Shown: positions 11,039 through 23,310 of the stretch, one piece after another | Numbering within the stretch: position 1 is the first letter of the stretch | Layout of the letters: every line of letters starts with the position of its first letter | Assembly: GCA_026225945.1 (NCBI GenBank) | Contig: JAMJFZ010004075.1 | Span: 2,016,001 to 2,080,000 of the forward strand | Direction of reading: 5' to 3' | Length of the DNA stretch: 64,000 bases | DNA from: Cricetomys ansorgei | Taxonomy: Eukaryota > Chordata > Mammalia > Rodentia > Nesomyidae | The notes under the pieces: model-generated | What the model was told of the DNA's origin: nothing | The model's database searches: none | The model's input: only the letters and a program-made list of their open reading frames with translations | Made by a program: the position numbers and the translations under genes

Positions 11039-13589
11039 TGTAATGAAATGTTCACAACGGAATGAAGGCTGGAAAGAACTTAACAGGTAAATCTCAGAAC
11101 ATTCAAGAGTACCGAGTAATGACTTTAAAACAATTCCTACAAGATGCAGCCTTTCTGCGTGTTGCATCTCCCTATCCCCTTCCCATTCTACTAGAGAATA
11201 CACAAGAAACCAGCGACTGTGGCTGTTTCTGGGGAAGGAAATTAGGTAGGGGAGGGATGGAAGTAGGCAAAATATTCACTGTTTATCCATTTTGGGCCAT
11301 GTTGCATATGACTTATTCAAATGATCAAACTAAAAAATTAAAACAATAATAACAAGGAAAGATTCTGATTTGATGCCCAGTGCTCGGACTTAGTGTAGCT
11401 TTGGCCCAGTTTATTAAATCTAGAGAGCCTTATTTTCATATTCTTAAAAGGAAGATTATAATGTGTCCCATTGAGTTTTATGAGACTTAAATAAGCTAAC
11501 GTACACACAGGTTTTACTATAGAAACTTACAGAGAAAACACGAAACTCTCTTTTCTATAATCCTGTTTCCTTGGAGGTGGAAGTCAGAGAACATGAGGTG
11601 CATGCCAGTCATGGATGTGGGAGATGGGGGCTACAGTTGAAGGCATCCAATTTATTATATTACAGACTTAAATTCACATTCTCTATATGATACATGTCTG
11701 TTGGTGTTTAGAATCTAAATGATACATATATCTCTATACTATATTCGTAATGTAAAATCTGCTGGCTACACCTTATCGTTCTGGCTTTTATTCAGGGGTC
11801 TGCGATCCAGAAAATTATTTCACAATGCCTGTTACAAGCCACTGAAAGATTCTTTCAACTATCTGGCAGTATGAGAATTAAAATACTACAATTTTCCCCC
11901 AAAGAGATGTCCTAGGCCACAATTTCTCTCTAAATTGAGTAATTTAATGTATTGGACTGTCTACTTCACAGAAAAAGAAATGAATATGGAACTGTACAGT
12001 TATTACTTGCCAGAACCACTGGGAAGTTAAAAGCAAAGATGCACCCTACATCTTGGCTGATGCTTTCTTTGACTGGCTTGTACGGGCACTGCTACGTGCG
12101 GCTAATAAATCTGATTGGGGTAGGGGTCAGGCGGAGGTGATACAGTAAAGCCACATCAAAAGGTTAATAATAGCAAAACCCACGGTGGTTAAGATAATGG
12201 CCAACAGTAACAAGGTAGCAGCTTCAGGAACCATGTTCAGATTTAGAGCAGTCATGATTGAACACATTGTTACAGTGCCTGCATAACATTCTTAATTCAA
12301 ATAAGTCAAGGCTAAATAAGAATAAATAAACACTTGCTCTCAGTCGCTAGGATTCTCAGGGAAGAAGTTTAGACAAAGTTCATTTTACACATATGTTCAT
12401 TTATTAGCTCATAAAAATGTGTATATGCTCCAAACATGAGGCACGTAATTTATTAATCTTTTCGCAAAAGTTAAGTTCAGACTGCACTGATTCAAGTCGT
12501 CTGTGCTTGTGAACACGAGAGTTGCAGTTCCTGGGGATGCTGAAAGCATTACATAGAATCATTTTACGACTTATGCCATTCCAGTGTCTCCCTAAGGGCT
12601 ACGCTGCGGAGGCTGAGATGACCCTGTCATTGCTCAAGAAGAACCGAGAAGCCATGTCAGATGAACATCCACAAAACCTGCTGACTGAAACGTAACCCTA
12701 GGCCAGCCTGGTGCGATGGCATTTATTTTCCTTCTTGGAATTAGCTGTGGGAAGAAAGACTAGTTGTACTTGTGCCCCAGGCAAAGACTCTCAGGCCTCC
12801 TGGATCACTTGGAAGAAGTTCACTTTGAGTGTACAATTATCTTCATTGGGAACTATCTTGGATAGCTGGTGTGGAGCCTTTTAGTCTGGCTTCGGTGTGG
12901 GAAAAACGGCTTGTTTCTGAGTTTCTCTCTGTAATGACAGTCCCGGGGAGTGTCCCCACTTAGACTCTCCAGAACAGTGGATATCCACACACCCTGAAAT
13001 ACTCATAACCTCCCTTCTCCTTATTGTTATCATAGCCATTTTATTACTTTTGCATGCATGTTAAGAAAATATGTTTTGTGCCAGGCGATTTATTAATAAA
13101 TGCACACGAGACATGGTTAATACAAGCCAGACGGACCTCAGGAGAGCTCACATCACTCCATGTTCCAGCTCCAACGCCGGCTCCAACACATCCTTAGTCC
13201 CAGCAGTTCATTATTTTAAAAGCGTCCTTCTCCCTCTCTCTTAGCAGTCTATTTGCATGATCAAAGAGAAAATGCTTTACTCCTCCCAAACCTTTGGTTA
13301 TTGGGGCATGTCCACGTTTATAGTGGGGTGCCACTGACAGAAAAGGGGCTAGACCCCACCGGTATGAGTTCTGAACACTTTTACAGTGGGGGAACTGCAG
13401 ATCAGTAGGGGAGACCAGGCCACACCCTAATGTGGCCTCTGGTCTGGTAGAGCATCCAACTGACCTCTTTATCAGCAGCTCTACATACATTAAGCTAAGA
13501 AGGGGTAGCTCAGTCTACATGATAACACAGGTTGGCTCAGCCTCAGAATCCCATCCTGCTGGCTTTGGACAGTCAGTAAATATGATATC
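11039..13589. other. Intron; possible unclassified LTR remnant near 13080-13430
   Basis: Mostly unique-looking sequence. Around 13080-13430 there is a stretch (gccaggcgatttattaataa through ggccacaccctaatgtggcc) with an LTR-like polyadenylation-region look on the minus strand, but I cannot assign it to a family. No coding evidence. Confidence 0.35.
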
Positions 13590-13722
13590 TGGATATGTTC
13601 AAATACATTGCAACACAGGCATGTTCTTCTCCTACGACACAGATACGAATGGCGAAACCAAACCCTTGTCCTCTGCTAGAGCGGTAAGTGCTCTTAACCA
13701 CCCAGCAACCTCTCTAGCCCCT
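13590..13722 (-). repeat. tRNA-derived SINE fragment (B2/B3), reverse
   Basis: The plus-strand end, gtgctcttaaccacccagca then acctctctagcccc, is the reverse complement of a B2/B3 head. The rest of the body is poorly conserved. Confidence 0.7.
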
Positions 13723-15257
13723 TATTATGTTTATATTTGATTTGAAACAATACTTCGTTTCACGCATAATGATCTGTTTTACATGTTAAATAACACTATA
13801 ATAGAATGATTTGATACAGTTTTGAATAGAAGTAAAATGGAAAAAAATGGACAACTTTTTAATAAGAAAAAATATAAGGGCTACTTATTGCCTAGAAGCA
13901 TGTAAAATATTTATTAAGCTGGAGGCAGTTCTTTATTCCTTTTGGCCCCTATTTAGAGAATGCCAGGTACCATTCATCTGAACAATACTAGCAAACAGTA
14001 TCCACAATACCATTCCATTTAGTATGATGCTGAAGGAAAACTCAAGCACTGCAAGTACTGGAAAGCTGAAATTTGGGATCTGTCAACTACAAGTCCAAAT
14101 CATGACACTTCAAGTTACATGTTCATTTCTGTTCCTCTTGGGTCATCATTTTATCACAAGCTCCCTCAGAGTCTTTGAGTCAACTCGTGTTCTTTCTACA
14201 CCCTAAGTTGACGGACAGACCTTAAAACTTGAGTTTTGAGGAAGACTCATGATTGCTGCTACTTGAATGGAGTGTGTTGTGTGTTTTCAGAGGCAACAAA
14301 GCACTTAGCAATCAGGGTGGAATGAACACCACTACAGAGGACACTGTCTCCAAGAAAAAGAAGTGGAATAGAGACATATGGAAACACTTAAGTCTTAAAC
14401 ATAAGTACAAGATGTGGGTTTTCATTGGCTATGGAAAGAAAACTGAAAGACTATAGACATTGTTGTCAACAGTGAAAGGGGGAAAAACCAACTGAGACAC
14501 TTTTAAGAAGATATATTTCAGAACTCCTAAGTAATACTTTCTTCTATGGAAGATTTCATACAGGAAAACAGGCTGTGAAAACAGGTTGGATTAGAAGAAC
14601 ACACACAGGACTCATTGTTCAGTGATGAGGGTAGGTATTATGTCTTCAAAACAGTTGTGAAATTTAAGGTAATATAGTAAATGCAGACCTTGGAGATAGA
14701 GTGATCTAAAACTGCCCAGGATTAATAATATCATAAATAGAAAAATGTACATGAAAAGTGGTTGTAGCACTTAAATGTATTTATAATGGGAGAGAGAATT
14801 AAAGGGTTAAAAAAACTGAATCAGGAGGACATATAGGAGATGAAGATCGTTAGTGAGGGAGAGGTCAAGAGAGCAGCAGCCTGCCATGTGAGGTGCCCAA
14901 TGGATCCTGAACATTTAGAAGAACTCTCAAGTGAAAGCCACCTGTAGGATTGGGATCAGCTTCATCTCTTTGGCTGACTTCTCGGAACACTCCGGTCAGG
15001 AGGAGTCATCTTCTACTCTCCTTTATGTGGTGAACGGTAGTGATTCCCTACAGCATTGTTCAGTACTTATCCCTTTGGAGAGGTTAGGGTAGTGTCTTCT
15101 CATTTATACCGCTCTCTAAAAATGGGGTTCAGCGGTGTCATGATATTGGTAAACGTCTTTAGCAAACTGATTGGGTTTAAAACTACCATGGAAACACATT
15201 TCTGGCTATTTAAGGGAGTTTTAAATAGGCTTAACTGAGGAAGGAATATCTGTCCAG
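13723..15257. other. Intronic gap, nothing recognised
   Basis: AT-rich sequence with no supported feature. Confidence 0.5.
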
Positions 15258-16010
15258 AACACCGGTGGCACTGATTTATGACCTGGGGCCCTGAAGAGAA
15301 AAGTGAGCCAAGACCCAGGATTCCCCTCTCTCTCTGCTTCCAGACTACAGCTGTAATGTGACCAGAGGTCTTGGCCTCTGTAAAAGCAAAAGTTATGTTT
15401 TAAATTTTAGCTACTGTGCCTAAGATACCTTTAAAAGAAAACAGATAACCTTCTGGAATGCTAGGTGGGACTGTTCAGGTGAGATAGTCTTGAATCTCCC
15501 CTGCCCAAGGACTTAACCTCTTGGATTGTTGCGTAGGGAGTGGCTAGATCCCAAGTTGACCTGGATGTGCTCCTTGACCCGGATGTGTCTGGTCCCTTGT
15601 AGGTAGGAGGTAACCCGGACAGGAAGTATATCAGGATAGATGCTTTCCACTGATTGGACCTGGTGGGAAGTGTGTATGGGTTCTACCTTTTTAAAGCACC
15701 TGAACCATGTGATTCAGGGCCAATCTGTGGGAGCTCTGGAGGTGACAGGTTCACTCCATGGGTACCTCAGAATGGACCTGCTCAGAGTCCATCTTCCTGA
15801 CCAGTATTTATTTAATTTAATTAAAGCTTGCTTGCTTCAAATTTGGCTCAATTGTGGTGGTCTTATTCTTGACTGGATTTGGGATTTACAGCCCCTGCTG
15901 TCATATCTCTTCCCCACCATGATGGACCTTCCCCCTCAAACGGCCCAAATAAACCCCTTAATCCACGAGTTGTTTTTGTCAAGAAGTTTTCATTTCAACA
16001 ATACAGCTAA
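15258..16010 (+). repeat. Rodent mid-repetitive element split by an LTR insertion
   Basis: The 5' half (15258-15378: gaagagaaaagtgagccaag, tctctctgcttccagactac) and 3' half (15891-16010: accatgatggaccttccccc, ccaaataaaccccttaatcc, gttgtttttgtcaagaag) together form a familiar rodent interspersed repeat. The interruption is the LTR at 15379-15890. Confidence 0.65.
15379..15890 (+). mobile_element. Solo LTR, ERVK-like, 512 bp
   Basis: It begins TGTAAAAG and ends GGATTTACA, the TG...CA form of an LTR. A TTAATTAAAGCTTGC box and a downstream GT-rich stretch near 15820-15870 (ctcaattgtggtggtcttat) resemble the R-U5 end of rodent class II LTRs. It splits a recognisable older repeat cleanly. The flanking hexamers (ggcctc and gcccct) are only partly alike, as expected for a decayed 6-bp duplication. 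No internal retroviral sequence accompanies it. Confidence 0.65.
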
Positions 16011-19000
16011 TTAAATACTGTTATTTATTTGCATTTTTGCATGACTAATGTTCAAGTCTGGAAGCAGAGTAGGGTTTATAGATACAGAGCAGAGATAGAC
16101 CTGCTTCTCTTAGAGGTAGGTACATTACACCGAAGGAAGTAAGAATGTATAACAGAGCTGAGTGTCAGAGCCACGTTCTGTAGCCTTGAAACGGAGAACA
16201 GAGCTGGTAAGATCAGTATCCAAAGGGAATTCAACTGAATTGAATAAATGTGAAAGCAAGAAAAAAGAATGTAGAATAGACTTAAAAATAAATAAGAGAG
16301 TAAGGCATTTCTTAACGAAAATACAGAAAAAAAAACCCCAAAATGTCAAGATTTAATTTTTATGTGTTGGATACTATGAATAATATAACATTTACCACTA
16401 GGTGGTCAGAAGAGAGATGAGCAGAGCCAAGGCGATTTCACATAGATTTCGTGGCACTGACTTGAAAATACTCCCTAGGATGTAATAATAGTAAGTCTAC
16501 TTGGACTCTCTCCATAGTTTTGCTACCAAAACATGGAAGTATATTTGCTTGTTTTGTTGAAAGGCAGTATTTTTAAGCTCAAGGAGTTCCCACAATGACC
16601 TCTTTAAAAATATAGTTCCTCAGGGAGATTTTTTTTTTTTTTAAATAGTGTGGATATCTGAATGGTTGGCCTCAATGAAACCAGCCACTTTTTGAGATAC
16701 TTGGTGCTGAAGTCACAGTCCTAAGCACTGTTTCTTCACCCCATCTGTGGGGAAATGTTTCCTTTTTTATTACCAACAGCTTTGGGAAGCACAGCTTTAT
16801 GATGCTTGGCATTTCAGAAACTACAGTTCATGCACTAAAAGGGATATTAGATCATCTCACCTCAGCAGCTGAAATTACACTTCCCTTTCCCCTCTCACCG
16901 TAAGTCATGGTTAATGTCCAAGGGCTTGACTTTGTGTTGGTGACCTGGATCTGGCTCTCTTACTTTTGAAGAGCTTGCCTGTGACAATTGAGATGGGTGT
17001 TTAGCCTCTTTCTTTTGCTTTCTGCATTACTAAGCAGACCTTGTCGCACCACATTTAGCTCTCAGGGAGAGCATTCCAGAGCACTGTGGACTACAGGGAA
17101 TATTTGAGAGACACCACCACCAACAGACCCTGTGTTCTTTTTGTAAAATTTCATGAATTCAGAATCTAACTAAATACTTTAATTTTCAGAGAATTAAATT
17201 TACTCAATTGGCTTAAGAATAAGTTACAGGACACAAAATATTTGGATCATGAAATCATACTAATCAGTCTATTTACTGATATGACAGTTCAGAGGAGAAA
17301 AATTAAGAATACATGAAAAAAAGCCCCTTTTATTTAAAATATAAAATCATACATAAAAATATTAAACCAGTTTCTTTAACATCCATGTTAGACTTCAGTG
17401 TATTCAGTATAGGTTTAGGCATCTTGTGTGCACATGATGAATATAACATTGATCATTATCTTGATCTCAGATGGCTTAGGCTGAGATCTTATCATTTATA
17501 CTATAGATCAAGGGTCTTAACTCTGAACTACAACATCACAATGTCATAAATGTGAACTAAAAACTTTTACTTACATCACTGACCTGGTATTATCACAAGA
17601 AAAAATGGGTAAAAACACTTCTAAAGTTGAAATTACTTTGTCAGTTTTTTAATATCTTATGAACAGGTTTCCTTATGCTCTTCAAAGCTAAGTCTTAGCT
17701 GAACTTTTCCCTACTCTCTGCTGTTGCCCATTCTTCTGCCCTCATTCCACCCCTACATTCAGAGTGTTTATATTCTACCCTTTGGCCCCTCCACTATTTA
17801 AATCAGGCCCCTCCCACACATACACTCAGGCCCCTTTCAGATTTCTGCCCTCCAAAGTTATTCATCTAGTACGAAACAAATAACTTTTAGACATCTTAAC
17901 TCATAAAAATGGTGAAGGCTCAATTCTTCCTTTTCTTCCTCTCTAATGACAGTTAAAAACCCTCAATAATTCAACAGGCAATCATAAAAAGTTCTGAAAG
18001 ACATAGGCAGAGTGGCTAGGGAATCTTACGATTTAAGCAAGGACAACACCATGAGTTTCTAGGTTTCTTTTTGTCTCTTGCATACTTCAGATTATGCAGC
18101 AAGGTAGCTTCAGCCTGAAGCAGACAACAGTTACATGTAATTGAAGAAGGAAGACACCAAATGATAGAATCCTACTCCTTCTGGAAAACCTTCAGGGACC
18201 AGGGAAGAGCACCGAGGACCTTGGAGTAGCCTCATCCCCAACTACTAACTACTTGTGAGGATGATGCATTTTACATTTTACCAGTGGCATCATCGATACA
18301 CGGAAAGACTGCCCCTTTCCTCACTGCAGTAGCAGGCTGAAGCACCTGTTCTGGTAGCATTTCAGAAACTATAGTTCATGCCCCCCTACCCTGCACCTGC
18401 CAGTATGCGTGAGCACAGAAGGAAAGTCAGGTGAAACCAAGTCCACCTCACAGATCTAGTTTCTCACATCTCTGCTAGCCTGTGACCTACGTGGGTGCTG
18501 CGGGTGACCCCTTGATCACAAGCAGCATCCAGAACTTGGTGTGCCAGAAGACAGGATTAAGCAAAATTCCACTGCAAGGGCTCAAAACACTAAACTGCAG
18601 TTGGAACTGAAAGCATAAATTAGGCCGAAACTTATATATGACATTGAAATAAGGGCACTGCTAAAATTAATAAAAGTGTATAGAAAACATCTAAGGTAAA
18701 CTTAAATGTAACTCTTTACGTCACGGACCAGGAAAACAGATGAGAAAAAAGCAACTGACTCTAACTTTTAAAAATCAAATAATTGAATTGCCTGATATGA
18801 TGTTAACGCAGTTATAAAGTGGCCGAAGGGCGGGCAGACAGTGCGGCATGTAAGTGTGCTTGCCACAGTCACGAGGGAACTGAAGTCCTCAACACTCACA
18901 CTAAAAAGGAAAGGACTGCATAGGTTTTAAAAGAAAAAAAAAAAACAACATAAATTAAAATGTTACTAAGACATAGGTTGACCCAGTGGGGTTAAAGGGA

Positions 19001-19216
19001 TATTCATATAACTTAGTCACCAAACTCAACAGTGTGGAAAACTTATGTTGACCACTTAGAAGAAACGGACCCAAATCACCAAAACTAAAGTAAGAGGAAG
19101 CACATGACCTGAATCGCTCCATCACGCATAACGCAGCTAAACTTTTAATTAAAATCCAAGTGAGAGTGACATCCAGGCCTGGTGGTCTCCCTGGAGAAAA
19201 GGGTGAGATCACTGAT
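16011..19216. other. Large intronic stretch, nothing coding
   Basis: AT-rich, unique-looking. It contains a T/A run at 16629-16645 and a near-identical 25-bp sequence at 16809-16833 and 18357-18381 (described under findings). No exon-like frame with splice signals recognised. Confidence 0.5.
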
Positions 19217-19528
19217 CTTGGCTGTCACCTTGACAAAACTCTGGAGAGGAACCTCGACTGAGGAGCTGCCTGGGTCAGCTTGGCTGCAAGCATGTCTGCG
19301 GCCTCAGTCAGCTTGGCCTGCAAGCATGTCTGTGTTTTGTTTTTTTTTTTTTTAATTGCTAACTGATGGGGGACAGCTCACTGTGGGTAGTGCTATACCT
19401 GAGAAGGTGGGCCTGGGCTGTATAAGAAAGGGAGCTGACCCTGAACCTCTAAACAACTGGTAGGCAGTGTTCCTCTCTGTTCTGACTTCTCTTGATGATG
19501 GACTGTGGGCTCGATTATCAACTCATAT
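19217..19528 (+). repeat. Rodent mid-repetitive (LTR-like) element
   Basis: The phrases gctgtcaccttgacaaaact, ggaacctcgactgaggagct, gcaagcatgtctg, gctaactgatgggggacagc, gggcctgggctgtataagaa and ctcttgatgatggactgtgg follow the order of a common rodent interspersed repeat. The inverse of the same family lies at 27967-28335. It contains a 33-bp tandem duplication (19274 and 19307) and a T-run. Confidence 0.7.
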
Positions 19529-19532
19529 TAGA

Positions 19533-19622
19533 TCTGGGGCAAAGCTAGGTAGGGGACTGCTTGCCTAGTATATGCAAAGCCTAGGATCCACGACTTGTTC
19601 TGCAAAGGAAAACACAAAACAA
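19533..19622 (+). repeat. ID-like SINE
   Basis: It contains ggggactgcttgcctagtat followed by gcaaagcctaggatccacga, the body of a BC1/tRNA-Ala-derived ID element, with an A-rich end. The head is degraded. Confidence 0.6.
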
Positions 19623-19708
19623 AAACTTACTACACCCCCTGTACTCATTTTGTGTGGACAGTAGTACCCTGATATGAAAGCCAGATAAAAGTGCACAAAA
19701 AAGAAAAT

Positions 19709-19772
19709 TGTTATTGTTATTATTACTATGATTACTATGATTATTATTATTATCATTATTATTATTATTACT
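19709..19772. repeat. Imperfect ATT/TAC trinucleotide repeat
   Basis: Alternating tta/att/act triplets. Polyasparagine- or polyisoleucine-like frames here are artefacts. Confidence 0.9.
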
Positions 19773-19849
19773 GCTCACAAACACAGACACCACATCTTTA
19801 ATAAAATGCCAGCACATTAACAAAGCAGAACTCATGAAGAATTGTACAC

Positions 19850-20360
19850 CGTGGCCAAGTTAGGAGTAGCCAAAGTACAGGTTCAATACTTCAAATTCAC
19901 TCAATAGAAATATACCATATCAACAGCTTAACTTACAGCTAAAATTATCTAAGTGGAAAGTAGTGTAGGCCAAAATCTTACGAAACCTAGCAAAAGTTTC
20001 TATAGCTTACACTTGACTTTGGTCAAATCATACAAAACCAACACAACAAAATTAGTTGCTTTTCTATGTGTTAAATGTGAATATTCTCAAAATGAGATTA
20101 AAACCCAATACTATGTACTTCTCTGAAAAATGGAAAGCTTATGGATACACTAAAAACATGCTTAATATGTTTTTGTGGAAAATTAAAAAAGCAGTGATGA
20201 GGAAATCAAATAAGACATCAACAATAAGAGCTAACATGTCGATGGACTGGAACACTCCATTATTAAAGACAGTATATTAATTTTTCACATATTGATTTAC
20301 AGATTCAATGCATTTCCTCTCAGAATATCAGTAAATTTTTTTTAGTCATAGACAAACATT
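19850..20360 (+). mobile_element. Possible degenerate LINE-1 ORF2 fragment
   Basis: Phrases such as ttacagattcaatgcatttc (20299-20318) and the preceding A-rich codon-like stretch resemble the conserved 3' part of L1 ORF2. The reading frame is broken throughout. Similarity is judged from memory and is weak outside the quoted phrase. Confidence 0.45.
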
Positions 20361-21185
20361 CTAAACATTACATAGACAAGTAAGAAACCTAATAAATAAA
20401 GCAATTTGATCAAGCATAAAGTAGAAACTCCTTCTGTGTATAGTTAAGGCTTGTTGGATAGCTACGACAATCAAGAGAGAGTGGCCCGGGTGAAAGAGCT
20501 TGCACACAGATCAGTGGAATGTGAAAATGTTTCACAGAGCACATGTAGTCACTGGAGGGAAGATAGCCTTTTAACAGTGGTGCTTGCTGGACATCCTCAG
20601 ACAAAAGGAAAAAGGAAAGAGCCTCAGCCTTAGGCCTTGTATATAAATTGACTAAAATACAGAGCATCTGCATATAAAACTGGCCAATATTTATACAGAC
20701 CATGACAAAACCGAAGGGACCTGGGATCTGAACTAAAAAGAAATCAATCAAAATAGGCAAACCCCTGACGTAGATTCCACCATACATCATTTACTGATGA
20801 CAGCAATTATATGAAAAGATCCCCACTACACCGACCGTTAGGGAATTCTTAGAAGAACCAGACAGTGGTAACTGAAATATCATCAGATGGTGTGTGGCAG
20901 AACATGTCCTTAAGAGCAAATGATGCTAAAGAATTCTTTAATAGTAACACACTTCCAAGCTCTTAGCAAGTCCATCAGGTTAAAAGCATGTAAATATAAA
21001 ATTAATTTGATTATATTGAATGCACTTGAGAAATTAGGATCACTAATTATCAGGAAGAATTAAATGAGAAAATACGCTAGACTTCCCATATCAAGGCAGG
21101 CTAGGCAATCTAAAAACAGAACCTACAAAATGTAAATGTAACATCATTTATGCCAATCATATAAGACTAAGAAATGACTTGAAGC
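20361..21185. other. Intronic gap, possibly more L1 debris
   Basis: A-rich sequence resembling decayed L1 in places (20640-20800), without a phrase clear enough to call. Confidence 0.4.
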
Positions 21186-21366
21186 AAGGTGGTGGCGGCG
21201 CATGCGTTTAATCCCTGTACTCAAGAGGCAGGCTGATCTATGCGAGTTCAAGGCCAGCCTGGTCTACAGGTGAGTTCCAGGACAGCCAGAGTTACAACCT
21301 GTCTCAAAAAACAACAACAAACAAACAAAACAAAAACAACAGCAACAACAACAACAACAAAAAAAG
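21186..21366 (+). repeat. B1 SINE with CAA-rich tail
   Basis: It contains ggtggtggcggcgcatgcgt, gcgagttcaaggccagcctg and ccaggacagccagagttaca, followed by an A-rich (CAA)n tail. It is well conserved and antisense to Magi2. Confidence 0.92.
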
Positions 21367-22129
21367 GGGGGTTGAAACTAAGTAGTATTTTCTATTATTT
21401 TTGAAGGGCAAGTTACTTGTCTTGAAATATTTTATGATTAATAGGTACTATTAAGCATTGCTTTTCTGTATTCTTACGTATTTTGGGAAACCGTTTTTTG
21501 CTTTCCTTTTTAAAGATAAAGTTCAAGGGACTAGCTAGTGTCAGTTGAAGTGTAAGTTCATGGAAGCAGTGATTAAAACTGATTTTTCTGTAATAACATA
21601 AAATTACTCATTCATAACTCAGATACTGAATCCAGAAACGGAGCCATCCAGTCACTTGATGCAGACGTAATTATTGTTTTGTGAGAATTTAGACCCATTT
21701 GAACAGAATGGAGGGGAAAACACATATCTATTACTATCAGGCTGGAACCTGCTAGATGGACAATCTGAGCTGGCATGGATCTGCTCACTGCCCACTCTTT
21801 AAGAGGCTCGAGGCGCCCAAGACAGGCAGCTCTTCCCTCCACCCCGGCGTCCTGGTCATCTATGAGGCTCGCTGCCGAAGGAACTGAGCTTCCGGTGCAC
21901 AAACACCATCCTTCCAGTACATGAAGCTAAGTTTTTTCTGGAAATTCTCCTCCTACAGGGAAGAATCACCATGCCAGAGATTCAGTCTCGCACCTGACTG
22001 GGCTTCGAACAGTTTTTCCTGGCTACAAAAATGACCAGATTTCTTCTCCTGAACGTAGCACTGGGGGATGCTACTGAGCTGAGTCATATTTCAACTTTAA
22101 CAGAAAGGTTCCACCAGGCCACTTTATTC
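21367..22129. other. Intronic gap, nothing recognised
   Basis: It includes a short CpG-containing patch near 21800-21900. No gene recognised. Confidence 0.5.
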
Positions 22130-22480
22130 TGTGCACATGTGTGTGTGTATGTGTGTGTGCACACGCGCATTGTGTGAGGATCTTCATGCATGCGTTTGGG
22201 CATGTACAACAGGCCAGAGGCTGACGACACTGTTTTCCTGGATCACTTGCTACCTTACTTTTTGAGACTGGCTCTTTCATTGAACCTGGAGCTCACCAGT
22301 TCAGTTAGATTGCCCGCCCAGTGAGGCCACGGGATCCACCCATCTCCACCTCTCCTCTGCTGAGGCTATAGAAAGTGGTGCCATACCCAGTTCTTTATTT
22401 GCTGGCTGTGGATCAAATCCTGATATTCATGTTTGTATGGCGAGCCCTTTACCAGCTGGCCTGTTCACTGCCTCTGATTC
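22130..22480 (-). repeat. B3/B4-type SINE, reverse, with TG-rich tail
   Basis: The plus strand shows a TG-rich region at 22136-22162, then tttttgagactggctctttc, gaacctggagctcaccagtt and finally gagccctttaccagctggcc, the complement of a tRNA-derived head. The order fits a reverse composite SINE. Confidence 0.7.
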
Positions 22481-23193
22481 ACTGGATATTCTCTCCAAGT
22501 TGGCGATTCTTGTGGGATTTGTCAGGATAGGAACAGCTATGATTGAAAATGTCTCAAGAGAAGTACCACACTGATTCTGAGGGTGAAGTGTGATAGTGTT
22601 TTACACACAGTTTAGCCAGTTTTGCATCCAAATTATTCAATAGTTAAATTCCCCCCCCACCCCGGTGGCATTTTAAATACCACTATATTGGATTACTAAA
22701 CAGCACTCCCCCAAATTCTATTATTAGAATCCAGTAGTAGGTGGAGACCTCTTTTTCTGCCATGTAGACTTGTGCTAAAACTCCCAAACTGCACAGAGCT
22801 ATGACAGATTCACACAGCACAATGACTTTGGTATTTTAAACCATACTGTGGAGAAGGAAGTTGGTTTTTACGTTTAGTGGATGTATTAGCTTTCAAGTCT
22901 AAAGTGCCAAGTCATTGCTTTCCTGTAAACAGAAGAAGTGTTTATTTCATGCATATTCAAATCAGACCATACTTTACCCTCCCAGATACTTAGGAAAAAC
23001 ATCCTTGGCTTTTTTAACTCCATAGGATTATTTGAGTGGGTTGAGAACTCCTCTGTTTCTTTTTCACTTAGCTTCCGATTCTAACTGACAAGAAATCATG
23101 CACTTATGTAAAGACATGTGAGTATGTATATGAAACAGGTCCCTAGCAAATACCCGGACACACACAGCACTCAGCCTTCGGAGTTCATGAGCC
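22481..23193. other. Intronic gap, nothing recognised
   Basis: It contains a C-run near 22651-22664. No supported feature. Confidence 0.5.
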
Positions 23194-23310
23194 TGCTGTG
23201 GTGCCACATATACCTAATGCCAGCACTCGGTAGGATGAGGCAGGAGGATTGTGTGGTTGAGGGCCCTTTGGATTGGACTTGTAGTGAGACTCTTCCCCTC
23301 CCCGCCACAC
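23194..23310 (+). repeat. Old B1-type SINE
   Basis: It contains gctgtggtgccacatatacc, taatgccagcactcggtagg and atgaggcaggaggattgtgt, matching the left half of B1. The right half is decayed. Confidence 0.7.

Noticed and set aside
15640..16014. 124-codon plus-strand frame
   Set aside because: It runs across the LTR end and the host repeat, so it is repeat-derived.
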